Source: Tessaracoccus sp. (lineage in GTDB: Bacteria; Actinomycetota; Actinomycetes; Propionibacteriales; Propionibacteriaceae). Taken from it: DNA of 64,000 nucleotides. The stretch spans positions 3,728 to 67,727 of the forward strand of contig NZ_JADJNP010000009.1 of the NCBI RefSeq assembly GCF_016714275.1, in the 5' to 3' direction. The position numbers and the translations under genes were made by a program. Under the pieces are notes generated by a model. That model was given only the letters and a program-made list of their open reading frames with translations, did not search any database and had not been told where the DNA came from. Shown piece after piece: positions 1 to 7,485 of this stretch (its first letter is position 1; each line of letters begins with the position of its first letter).

Positions 1-397
1 CACGGTCCGCGATCTTCGCGCGGAGGTCATCGTCGATCTGTAGCTCGGCGGTCATCCGGCAGACGGAGAACGGCGTGAAGAACTGCCCGGCCCACTTGTT
101 GCCTAGCTCCAGGTCCATGAAGGCGCGGCCGAGCACGTCGTCGATACCGTCCTCGAGCTGCAGAACGAGCGCCGCGAACGCCTGCGCGAACGCATCGAGC
201 TGTGGCCGCGTGTACCGCTTGATGATCGCAAGGTACCGCGCCTCGCGCTCGGCGTAGTGGGCGAGGTCGACGTGGTTGCTGATCGTGATCGCGGCGATCT
301 CGCAGAAGTCGCACCAGGCTTGCCAGATGCCGACGCCGTGGGCAAGGTCACGGAGAATCGTGACGAGCGCGGGCTTCACAACGAGCGTAGGCTTCAT
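1..397 (-). CDS. N6-adenine DNA methylase, N-terminal part (cut by window edge)
   Basis: Reading the minus strand from an ATG at 395-397 gives an open frame that runs off the left edge (about 132 residues). Near its end it has GQFFTPFSVCRMTAEL, the motif X region typical of type I M-subunit-like N6-adenine methylases found in phages (GQFFTP). The preceding residues are helical and rich in Asp, Leu and Ala. The catalytic NPPY/F motif would lie outside the window. Likely role: methylating phage DNA against host restriction. The gene overlaps the 3' end of its upstream neighbour by 50 bases. Confidence 0.75.
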   Translation of the reverse strand, partial: MKPTLVVKPALVTILRDLAHGVGIWQAWCDFCEIAAITISNHVDLAHYAEREARYLAIIKRYTRPQLDAFAQAFAALVLQLEDGIDDVLGRAFMDLELGNKWAGQFFTPFSVCRMTAELQIDDDLRAKIADR

Positions 398-1022
398 GGG
401 TCCACGCGGACGTCTGCGGCCGTGGCGGGTCGGCGGTGTGCGGCGGCGGCGGCGCGACCGGCGCGCGGAACGCCGGGCCGTAGCCGTCGGGGCGTACGCC
501 CACGCGCTGGCAGGCTATCCTGAGTCTCCAAAGGAAGACGATGCTCCCCAAACAAGCCGGCACCGAGGAGAGGGGCGGCTGGGGCGCGCGGGGCCGTGGC
601 CGCGTGATAGCGTCGCCGTTATCCTGGACGACGTCGTGCCAGTGGTGGCCACCTTTCCCCAGCTTGAGACCCGCCATAACCTTGGCACCCTGGATGAGGG
701 CCTCACGGTCGAGGCGCCAGGTACCTTTGGCGTGCGACGGACGCTTGGTCTTGCCCGGATCCTCGATGACGGTGATCAGGATGGCGGCGCCGAGGAAGGG
801 CCAGTCCTGGAGGTAGATACCTTCCTTGTTGACCTTGTCCACGTCGACAACCTCAGCACCCTGGATCCAGTAGTTGCTGCCGCCCTCGAAGGCCGAGGTG
901 AGCTGGCACCAGAGCCGGTAGTCGGTCGTGTGTTGCGGGGCCTCGTCGATGACCTTGGCGCTAGCTTCGTGCTGGAAGTTGAACGGGAAGTGGTCGTCGG
1001 TCGGAGTAGCGTCGGCGGTCAT
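348..1022 (-). CDS. Conserved phage protein of unknown function
   Basis: 224 residues from an ATG at 1020-1022. The first 140 residues look like a folded domain (HTTDYRLWCQLTSAFEGGSN, LQDWPFLGAAILITVIEDPG, GKGGHHWHDVVQDNGDAIT) of a kind I associate with single-copy phage proteins without known function. The last 85 residues are Pro/Arg/Ala-rich and overlap the methylase start, so a frameshift near 600 or a natural disordered tail are both possible. Same strand and order as the methylase downstream. Confidence 0.6.
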   Translation of the reverse strand: MTADATPTDDHFPFNFQHEASAKVIDEAPQHTTDYRLWCQLTSAFEGGSNYWIQGAEVVDVDKVNKEGIYLQDWPFLGAAILITVIEDPGKTKRPSHAKGTWRLDREALIQGAKVMAGLKLGKGGHHWHDVVQDNGDAITRPRPRAPQPPLSSVPACLGSIVFLWRLRIACQRVGVRPDGYGPAFRAPVAPPPPHTADPPRPQTSAWTHEAYARCEARARHDSP

Positions 1023-1104
1023 GGCGCACCTGAGCTGTTGTTCCCGTTGAACATGCCGGGGTCGCGTGCACAAGTCAATAAATCGCGTTTGAGAAACGCA
1101 GTTT

Positions 1105-2597
1105 TTATTTGCGCTTCGCGCGCTTGACTGGCGGCTTGATTGTGGGCGCAAAGCGCTTGAAGGCTTCGCCGAGGGTGGTGGGGAGGCGCGCCTTCTTCTC
1201 GTGGCGGCGGGCCTCCTTCTTGGAGATCTGCGCGAGCGTCTCGTTGAAGCGGACGTACTCGGTCCACTCCGGATCCTGCGGACCTGTCGACGACGCAGGC
1301 TTCCAAACGGCACCGACGGCACGCATGGCATACTGAAACGCCGTCAGCTCAGCCATGCTATCGATCACCTGAGTGGGTACCTCCAGCTTGTCGACGAGAC
1401 ACATGGACAGGTGGTCACCGACGCTGATGACGCCGGGCAGCTCGGAGTGAAAGGCCCAGCTACCCAGGTCATCGCCCCGAGGTAGGACGAAGTCAGAGAT
1501 CAGGTAGTCGCCGAAGACGGGGTCGGCCGGATGGTCCTGCTTGTCGAAGTGGGCTAGGACCTTCTTCCACGCGGCACGAACGCCTACCTTGAAGGCGTCG
1601 AGCCCGTACCAGACCGTCTCGCCGTATTCGGTCGCCAGCACACGGTGCTCAACCTCGGGCGGAAACACGGGGCCGTGCGTGTACGTCGAGCCCTTCTTGT
1701 GCGGCTTGAGGGGCTTCTTGTTGACCATCTTCGACGGGCACTGCCGATTCTTCTTGTGGTAGTATGCCTCTTGGCCACAGGTCGTACAGTCGAGGTAGAC
1801 CCCTTCGACCACTGGTACGTGATGGCGGCCTGCCAGACGTCTTCGCGCACCATGGCGAGACGGACGGGAAGGCGCTTGTCGTCGGCGGCTTTTTGACCCG
1901 AGGCCATGTCCCACAATGGACCCGTGAAACGTTGATCCTTGCTGGGTGGATTCGTTACGAGCAGGTCAGCGCAGTCAGCGTAACGACCTGAGCCCGCAGC
2001 GATCATCGTAACGAAGCCCGCTTTCGTCACGATGGTATCGGCTTTCTTCAAGCCTGCCACGTGCTTCGCACCTTGCATATACCGACCAAAGCGCACGCGC
2101 ACGAGGTAGGGCACCGGCTCGTCGACGGTGTAGCCCTCGCCCAGGAGTCGCTTGATCCGCTTGAACATCGGCACCGACTGATCGGTCGGTTCGGCGTCAT
2201 CGTCGACGGCACGCGGCATCGGCCGCCGCCAGAAGTGCTGTGCGTCTTGCACGACTTCTATGCGCCGCTCCCACAGCGCCATCAAGAGCTGATCGAACGT
2301 CATGTCCTTGGTCGCCGGCACGTCGTGGCACTGGTTGTCGCCGGGACCTTTTTCGACGAGATCCTCGCGCAGGCCGCGTAGCCACAGGTTCGCGGTGAAC
2401 TCGTCTTCCTTGTTGATGTCCTCGATGGAGCCGTAGTCGTTGTACCTCGCGCGGATGGGCGGGGTTCGTACGACCCAGGCGTTGCGCGAGTCGTCGTCGT
2501 CGCCGTACGGCGACGCAACGAGGAGAAGACAACGGACCGGCGTCCCGCCGGTGATCGCCAACCCGGAGACGCTACAGGTGAAGGAGAAGTGACCCAT
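1105..2597 (-). CDS. Conserved phage protein split by an apparent -1 frameshift
   Basis: Two open frames join into one protein. The upstream part starts MGHFSFTCSVSGLAITGG at 2597 and reads to WQAAITYQWSKG near 1810. The downstream part continues VYLDCTTCGQEAYYHKKN in the -1 frame to a Lys/Arg-rich end at 1105. The frames meet at a run of four G on the minus strand (positions about 1800-1812), so the cause may be a sequencing or natural indel; programmed slippage on GGG is less likely. The downstream part contains a CxxC typical of a zinc ribbon. Function unknown; the N-terminus resembles proteins common in large phages. Confidence 0.65.
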
Positions 2598-2598
2598 G

Positions 2599-2808
2599 TT
2601 AGTTCGCCGCTCCGCTTTGACACCGCATGCAGCTGCACTTGTGTGCGGTCGTTGACGCGCACGGTTGCTGAGCCGTATGCCGTGCACGACACCTAGCCAA
2701 ACGTTCCGCGCGGTTCCACGGCATGAATGGGATCAGGGCACACCCGATCGCGCATCCAAGCACTTCCCACAGGATCGTGTTCAGCACGTACCGACCTTCG
2801 CAGCCCAC
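2599..2808 (-). CDS. Small putative membrane protein
   Basis: 69 residues with one hydrophobic stretch (VLNTILWEVLGCAIGCALIP) and a Cys-containing basic tail. It ends two bases before the start of the next minus-strand gene, which suggests an operon. No family recognised. Confidence 0.45.
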   Translation of the reverse strand: MGCEGRYVLNTILWEVLGCAIGCALIPFMPWNRAERLARCRARHTAQQPCASTTAHKCSCMRCQSGAAN

Positions 2809-2867
2809 TCAGAGAAAGTCAACCGTCGCATTTGCGAAAATGTACGGGATGCGGTAGATAGACCGCC

Positions 2868-3557
2868 GTGGCTTTCAAGAACGCCAAGCAGTTGATCACC
2901 GAGACGCTGACGCTCGACTTCTTCCAGGACGATCCGCCTGCGATTCCGTACGTCTGGACGCCTGCCAAGGCAAGCTGCCCGCTCGTCACCGTCGTCGGCG
3001 AGAACGCCGGCGGCAAGAGCTTCTTCCGTCGTTGCGTGAGCGCCATCTGCCGCGAGGCGAAGCGCGAGATCATCCCGATCTCGATGGAAGGCCGCCGAAA
3101 AGTCGCCTATAACATCGGGCTCGTGTTCGTCTACGGTGACGAGGAGTACGAGGCGACGGGCGTGAACTCCATCAACACCGTGCTCGCCGGTATCAAGACG
3201 TGCCGCAGCCGCGAGACGCCGCACGTCATCTTCTGGGACGAGCCTGACATCGGGCTCTCCGAGGGCAACGCCGCAAGTGTCGGGCGCGCCATCGCCGACT
3301 TCACGCAGGATCCGCCGGAGCATACGATCGCCTCGATCGTCGTCACGCACCGCAAGTCGCTCGTCACCGAGCTGCGTGCTGCGGATCCACACTACCTGTA
3401 CTTGGGTGACGCCGAGGCGCCACAGAACCTTGACGCGTGGCTCACGGCGGCGCCCGTCGTACGACCGCTCGAGGAAGTTCAAGAGCGGGCGCACGCACGG
3501 TACAAGGCGATCCAGCGGGTGCTCAACCGCATCAAGGAACGGCGATCGAAGCCGTAG
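2868..3557 (+). CDS. P-loop ATPase of ABC/SMC type
   Basis: 229 residues from a GTG start. Residues about 44-52 give a Walker A with Ala-Gly in the loop (GENAGGKS), and residues about 122-128 give a Walker B with the catalytic acid (HVIFWDEPD) followed by IGLSEGNA. A switch histidine is plausible in VVTHRKS. There is no membrane segment, so it is a soluble ATPase like the small phage ABC-type ATPases of unknown role, possibly in DNA repair or defence. A possible -10 (TAGATA) lies just upstream of the start. Confidence 0.7.
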   Translation: MAFKNAKQLITETLTLDFFQDDPPAIPYVWTPAKASCPLVTVVGENAGGKSFFRRCVSAICREAKREIIPISMEGRRKVAYNIGLVFVYGDEEYEATGVNSINTVLAGIKTCRSRETPHVIFWDEPDIGLSEGNAASVGRAIADFTQDPPEHTIASIVVTHRKSLVTELRAADPHYLYLGDAEAPQNLDAWLTAAPVVRPLEEVQERAHARYKAIQRVLNRIKERRSKP

Positions 3558-3588
3558 CTTGCGCAGGCGTCTACCACGGAGTACAGTG

Positions 3589-3954
3589 ATGGGCCTCTAC
3601 GTATCACATAACTGTTTTCACGGAACTTATCGGGCCTTCAATCGTTGGCGGAAAGCGGTCGCAGCCTGCGCCGGTGTCAAGCTCGACGAGATGGAAGGGT
3701 TCGGCGGCGACATCACCTGGCCAGGTCCGCTCGCACCGGACGACCCGATCTTGTGGTTGCTGGCACACGACGATGACCGTGGTACCATTCCTGCCGCGGC
3801 CTGCGCTGCGCTCGCAGGCCGGCTTGAGGAGCTGGCGGGCAAGCTCACGACGCTCGACGAGATTCTAGACCTCAACCACGCCGCGACGGCGTTGCGCTTT
3901 GCCCGCGGGCTCCGAGCTGCCGTCGCTGCCGGTGAGGACGTAGAGTTCAGCTAG
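3589..3954 (+). CDS. Conserved hypothetical protein
   Basis: 121 residues starting MGLYVSHNCFHGTYRAFNRW, with a GGAG ribosome-binding site about 7 bases before the ATG. The N-terminal HNCFHGxYxxFNxWR pattern and ILWLLAHDDDRGTI look conserved and are of a type seen in phage and plasmid proteins with no assigned function. The 3' end overlaps the convergent gene by four bases. Confidence 0.65.
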   Translation: MGLYVSHNCFHGTYRAFNRWRKAVAACAGVKLDEMEGFGGDITWPGPLAPDDPILWLLAHDDDRGTIPAAACAALAGRLEELAGKLTTLDEILDLNHAATALRFARGLRAAVAAGEDVEFS

Positions 3955-4634
3955 GGCTTAGGTGCCACGCGCCGAACGTACTCGGCGAACGACTCCTCGA
4001 CGTGGCTCCCCTTCAAGTCGATGATGCTGCCGATCTCCGGCGCCGCCGGTGCCGGTCGCGTTGACCAAGCAGCCCACAGCGGGATGCACCCCGGACAGAG
4101 CCGGCCGTTTGTCCCGAGCTTCCGGCAGCCTGGACAGCCACCTAGGTTGAGGTCATCGGTCGGTGCGCCAGGCTGCGGGGCCGCCGGCAAGTCGGAGTTG
4201 TACGGCGCTGGGATCGGCGTGTCAGGCGCGGCCGCGCCGGCGTCAGCGAGCCGCCGACCGAGGCCGTGCTCGTAGCCCTTGAGGTGGTGGTACCGCGCGA
4301 TGGCCGCGATCTCGGCCGTCGAGAACGGCCCGAGCTGGGTCTTGTCGAGCTTGGCGAACCAACGGCTGCCACGCGCATAGACACCGACGAAGCCGGACAC
4401 CGTCCGCGGTGCGTCTGCGGGAACGTCGTCGATCGCGGCCGCAGGTCGGCCTGGCAGACGCGGCGTTGGCGCTGACGTGGCCAGGACACCCATGGCTTGC
4501 TGCCGTAGCACGAATGCTACGAAGTCATCGATGCTTAGCCCCACGGCCGCGGCCTGAGTCTCCAGCTTGGCCGTGAAGGTTGGTTCGATGTGAATTCGTA
4601 GCCCAGGCTTCGTGCGCGGCACGGAACGGACCAT
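3951..4634 (-). CDS. Putative DNA-binding protein: AP2-like domain plus zinc ribbon
   Basis: 227 residues. Residues about 5-50 form a ribbon-helix-helix or coiled start. Residues about 83-122 (GFVGVYARGSRWFAKLD, LGPFSTAEIAAIARYHH) match the layout of AP2 domains, in which a three-stranded sheet binds DNA and is followed by a helix. Residues about 167-185 carry CPGC and CPGC pairs of a zinc ribbon. The combination suggests a transcription factor or an HNH-type homing enzyme that has lost its catalytic part. No HNH motif is seen. Confidence 0.55.
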   Translation of the reverse strand: MVRSVPRTKPGLRIHIEPTFTAKLETQAAAVGLSIDDFVAFVLRQQAMGVLATSAPTPRLPGRPAAAIDDVPADAPRTVSGFVGVYARGSRWFAKLDKTQLGPFSTAEIAAIARYHHLKGYEHGLGRRLADAGAAAPDTPIPAPYNSDLPAAPQPGAPTDDLNLGGCPGCRKLGTNGRLCPGCIPLWAAWSTRPAPAAPEIGSIIDLKGSHVEESFAEYVRRVAPKP

Positions 4635-5157
4635 ATCCCTAACTTCGTCCGTGCGTCAAGATCGGCGGATAGGTTAGGATACGTACGGGTACGGAGCGCG
4701 ATCGGAACCGGTTAGGCGGCGGTTTCGGTACCGCAACGTTCCCTATGCGTCCCGATACGAACGCCGGATTCTAGTTTTCACGACGAGTGCTCAACTACTT
4801 ACAGCGATGGGCAATGAACCCAGATTTTCCTTCACGAAAGTTGCTTATTATAAGATATTCTTTTCATTCATCGCTTCTCTCTTTTCTCTTATATATTCAC
4901 ACGTTGCATGCTATGCGTTCATGCCTGCTGGATTAGCCTTCAAGTTGTCCCTAAAGATTTTTTTGGGGAAACGGCCCAGGAACTCGGGGTTCTTGCTCTA
5001 CTTGCCCAAAAAAAACTTCCAGCCGACTTCGTAGGATCATCCCGCACTCCTGAAATCTGACGACCAAGTACCCGTCGCTGTTGAGTAATCAGGCCGGCGT
5101 GAATGAAAGGATGACCTGTGGTTGCGGCAGGTCATGAAACCATGTAGGCTCCCTGCG
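4635..5157. other. AT-rich intergenic island
   Basis: About 520 bases without a convincing gene. From about 4800 to 5030 the base composition falls sharply to AT-rich, unlike everything around it, with runs such as TTATTATAAGATATTC and CCCAAAAAAAAC. A 75-codon open frame at 4807-5034 is probably chance. The region separates convergent and divergent gene blocks and could hold a replication start, a cluster of promoters or recently acquired DNA. I see no clear repeated iterons. Confidence 0.5.
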
Positions 5158-5958
5158 ATGAAAACTCGTCGCTGCCGGACCCCCAAATGTCCCACGATGC
5201 TTCCACCGGGGTCCCGGCAGCAATACTGTCGCCCATGCGCAGCTGAGCGAATTCGTGAGTCGAATCGCCAGTCTGTCTCGAATCGAGCGGCCGGCATCCG
5301 GGTACCACGAGCCAACGCCAACCCGGCACGCCAGGCCTCGACACAGTGGGTCTGCGACTACCTCCTGGCACATCCGTGCGCCTGTGGGGAAGCTCGGGTC
5401 GCGGCGCTGCTGTTCATCCAGACGGACGGGCAGCGAAGCCCCGTCGACCACGCCATCACGGCAGGTGTACCGCTTGCCGCGGTCCAGCTTGCAGTCGCCG
5501 GTTGTACGGTCCAGTGCTACACGTGCTGGACCAGCATCCAGATCATCACGCGCCCGACGTTCAAGTTCGCCTACCGCCTCGGGGCGATGCTCACCCAGCA
5601 GCGGTCAGGCAGCCAAGCGCCAGGCCGTGCCGTACTGCCGGCGGCGCCACAACCGCAGGAAGGCGGCGGCGGTGCTGGCGTCGAGCTGCAGGTCGAGGCT
5701 CCGAGCCCGGCCGACCTCCCAGCGCGCGAGGACGGGGTCGAGACCATGCCACAGGAGCCAACCGACGGTGCTCCGCAGGTGGACGTTGGGGACGACGCCG
5801 CCGCCGTGGCTCTGGGCGATCCAGTTGGCGAGGCAGGCGGCGGCCGCGGGCACGACGACGCCGTCGACGCCGGGCAGGAGCGTCGACTCGAGCGCAACAG
5901 CGGCGACGGCGGCGTAGTCAGCGGCGTTCGTCTGGTCCGCCGGCCGCGCCAACGTTGA
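5158..5958 (+). CDS. Degenerate HNH-like zinc protein (only the first ~150 codons look coding)
   Basis: Starts MKTRRCRTPKC. Residues 6-31 contain a Cys cluster (CRTPKC and YCRPC), and residues about 78-130 (HPCACGEARVAALLF, AVAGCTVQCYTC) follow the spacing of the CxxC...DH...CxxC HNH-like proteins of phages, but the usual Asp-His pair is absent. After about 5600 the frame is antisense to a better gene, so the true end is probably near there and a frameshift is likely. Confidence 0.45.
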   Translation: MKTRRCRTPKCPTMLPPGSRQQYCRPCAAERIRESNRQSVSNRAAGIRVPRANANPARQASTQWVCDYLLAHPCACGEARVAALLFIQTDGQRSPVDHAITAGVPLAAVQLAVAGCTVQCYTCWTSIQIITRPTFKFAYRLGAMLTQQRSGSQAPGRAVLPAAPQPQEGGGGAGVELQVEAPSPADLPAREDGVETMPQEPTDGAPQVDVGDDAAAVALGDPVGEAGGGRGHDDAVDAGQERRLERNSGDGGVVSGVRLVRRPRQR

Positions 5959-6270
5959 GTGGAGGACGGGCGGTAGCGGCGAGCCGCCGTGAAGGATGCC
6001 GAGCGTCTCGAGGAGCTTGACGGCAAGGTAGCCGTCGTGCCAAGGCCGCGAGAACCAGGCGGCTTCATCCGTCTCGGCGGCGGTTCCAGCGACGACCTCG
6101 GTCGGGTCGGCGGACTGCTCGCCCTGCGGGCTGGTACGGGCCGATCGACGGCATCCCGCCTCCCCTTCCCGATTCCGCCGTCCGCCCGGGGGTGGTTTGT
6201 GACCTGCCACGGGACGCGTACCTTCGCACGGCGTGCGAAGGCTGTCAAGATCGACGGTGGCATTGCTCAC
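5605..6270 (-). CDS. Hypothetical protein beside the CRISPR array
   Basis: About 221 residues. The C-terminal 150 (AAWFSRPWHDGYLAVKLLET, GWLLWHGLDPVLARWEVG) have an ordinary amino-acid balance and helical pattern, unlike the Arg/Pro-rich antisense frames. The start is uncertain because the first 70 residues are low complexity and the ATG overlaps the most decayed CRISPR repeat. On the minus strand it is the first gene after the array. No family recognised. Confidence 0.5.
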   Translation of the reverse strand: MSNATVDLDSLRTPCEGTRPVAGHKPPPGGRRNREGEAGCRRSARTSPQGEQSADPTEVVAGTAAETDEAAWFSRPWHDGYLAVKLLETLGILHGGSPLPPVLHSTLARPADQTNAADYAAVAAVALESTLLPGVDGVVVPAAAACLANWIAQSHGGGVVPNVHLRSTVGWLLWHGLDPVLARWEVGRARSLDLQLDASTAAAFLRLWRRRQYGTAWRLAA

Positions 6271-6501
6271 AGGCGTTGCCGGCCTGCGGATGGACTGTTG
6301 GTACAGCGTGCGCGAGATAGGGGACCTCGCAGGCGATATCAGCCTGCGTATGAATTGTCATCGACCGGATCGAGCTGTCGCAGGCTTTATTCGCCTGCGT
6401 ACGGTTCACGCTGCGGCCGACATCATCGCAGGCTTCATCTGCCTGCGTACGAGGCTCGTGGAGGTTTCGCAAGCGTTACCCGCTCGCGTACGGCGTATGG
6501 G
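6266..6501 (-). repeat. Decayed distal end of the CRISPR array with shortened spacers
   Basis: Five degenerate repeat units at 6266-6301, 6326-6361, 6377-6412, 6425-6460 and 6466-6501. The gaps between them are only 24, 15, 12 and 5 nt, too short for normal spacers. The hairpin arms are kept: GCAGGC/GCCTGC is perfect in the second to fourth units. The unit at 6466 has an altered arm (GCGAGC) that still pairs. This is the leader-distal end expected to accumulate mutations. Confidence 0.75.
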
Positions 6502-7460
6502 TCAGCGGTGATTGGAGCACGTGCACGACGTCGAGCCTCGCAGACTTTACGTGCCTGCGTACGGGTTGTCAGGGCTACCTTGGCGCTGATGCGTAGCGGC
6601 ACCAATGCCCTCGCAGACCTTATCCGCCTGCGTACGAATTGTCAGGCCCGAATCGGTGCATGTCGCCGTCGCGGGACCTCGACTCGCAGACGTTATCGAC
6701 CTGCGTACGAATTGTCAGGCCGCCTGCGACGGCGCCAGCGCCATCGGCCAGGAGTACCTCGCAGAGGTTATCGGCCTGCGTACGAATTGTCAGGAGGTAT
6801 GGCACGACGTCCTGCCCCATACGGTCGCGCACTCGCAAGCGTCTTCCGCCTGCGTACGAATTGTCAGGGGGGTGAGGCGGACTTGGAGTTGGACGTCACG
6901 GGTCTCCTCGCAAGCGTCTTCCGCCTGCGTACGAATTGTCAGGTGCCTCCCCGCGGTGGCTACCTGTGACGGCGATCTCGCAAGCGTTATCTGCCTGCGT
7001 ACGAATTGTCAGCGCGCTCCGCAATCCGCGCAAGTACCGGGTCGTGATCTCGCAAGCGTTATCTGCCTGCGTACGAATTGTCAGACGTCGACGCCGATCG
7101 GAAGGCGGCCGAGGCGGCGAACTCGCAAGCGTTATCTGCCTGCGTACGAATTGTCAGCCGAGCTGTGGGCCCAGGTCGAGGCGCACGTCCGGAACTCGCA
7201 AGCGTTATCTGCCTGCGTACGAATTGTCAGCATGTCCATGAGGCTCCCGTGGACCCGCCCGAGGTGCGGCTCGCAAGCGTTATCTGCCTGCGTACGAATT
7301 GTCAGATCTATGGCATCGCTTGACGGCGCCGTCAACTGTCTTGACTCGCAAGCGTTATCTGCCTGCGTACGAATTGTCAGCGACCGCGCCACGCACGGCC
7401 CGCTGCTGCGTCGGCGTACCATCGCTCGCAAGCGTTATCTGCCTGCGTACGAATTGTCAG
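6266..7460 (-). CRISPR. CRISPR array, 18 repeats of 36 nt, associated with the Cas12-like gene
   Basis: On the plus strand each repeat begins CTCGCAAGCG and ends GAATTGTCAG. Well-formed repeats start at 6537, 6610, 6683, 6758, 6832, 6907, 6977, 7049, 7122, 7195, 7270, 7345 and 7425; the last seven are identical and the earlier ones drift. Five heavily decayed units start at 6266, 6326, 6377, 6425 and 6466. Spacers between intact units are 34-44 nt and all different. On the minus strand the repeat has a 3' hairpin (CGCAGGC...GCTTGCG) followed by AG, as in tracrRNA-independent type V repeats. All sequence differences between the two arms become G-U pairs on the minus strand but A-C mismatches on the plus strand, so I assign transcription to the minus strand, downstream of the effector. 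Confidence 0.95.
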
Positions 7461-7485
7461 AGAACGGCTAGAATCCAAAGTGATT

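Noticed and set aside
4807..5034. 75-codon ORF in the AT-rich island
   Set aside because: No ribosome-binding site, odd hydrophobic/aromatic composition tracking base composition, and no match to any pattern I know.
7455..7474. TGTCAG of the last repeat followed by TAGAAT, resembling the phage-type promoter
   Set aside because: The gap is 8 bases, not 10, the direction points away from the array and antisense to the effector, and TGTCAG here is simply the repeat end.
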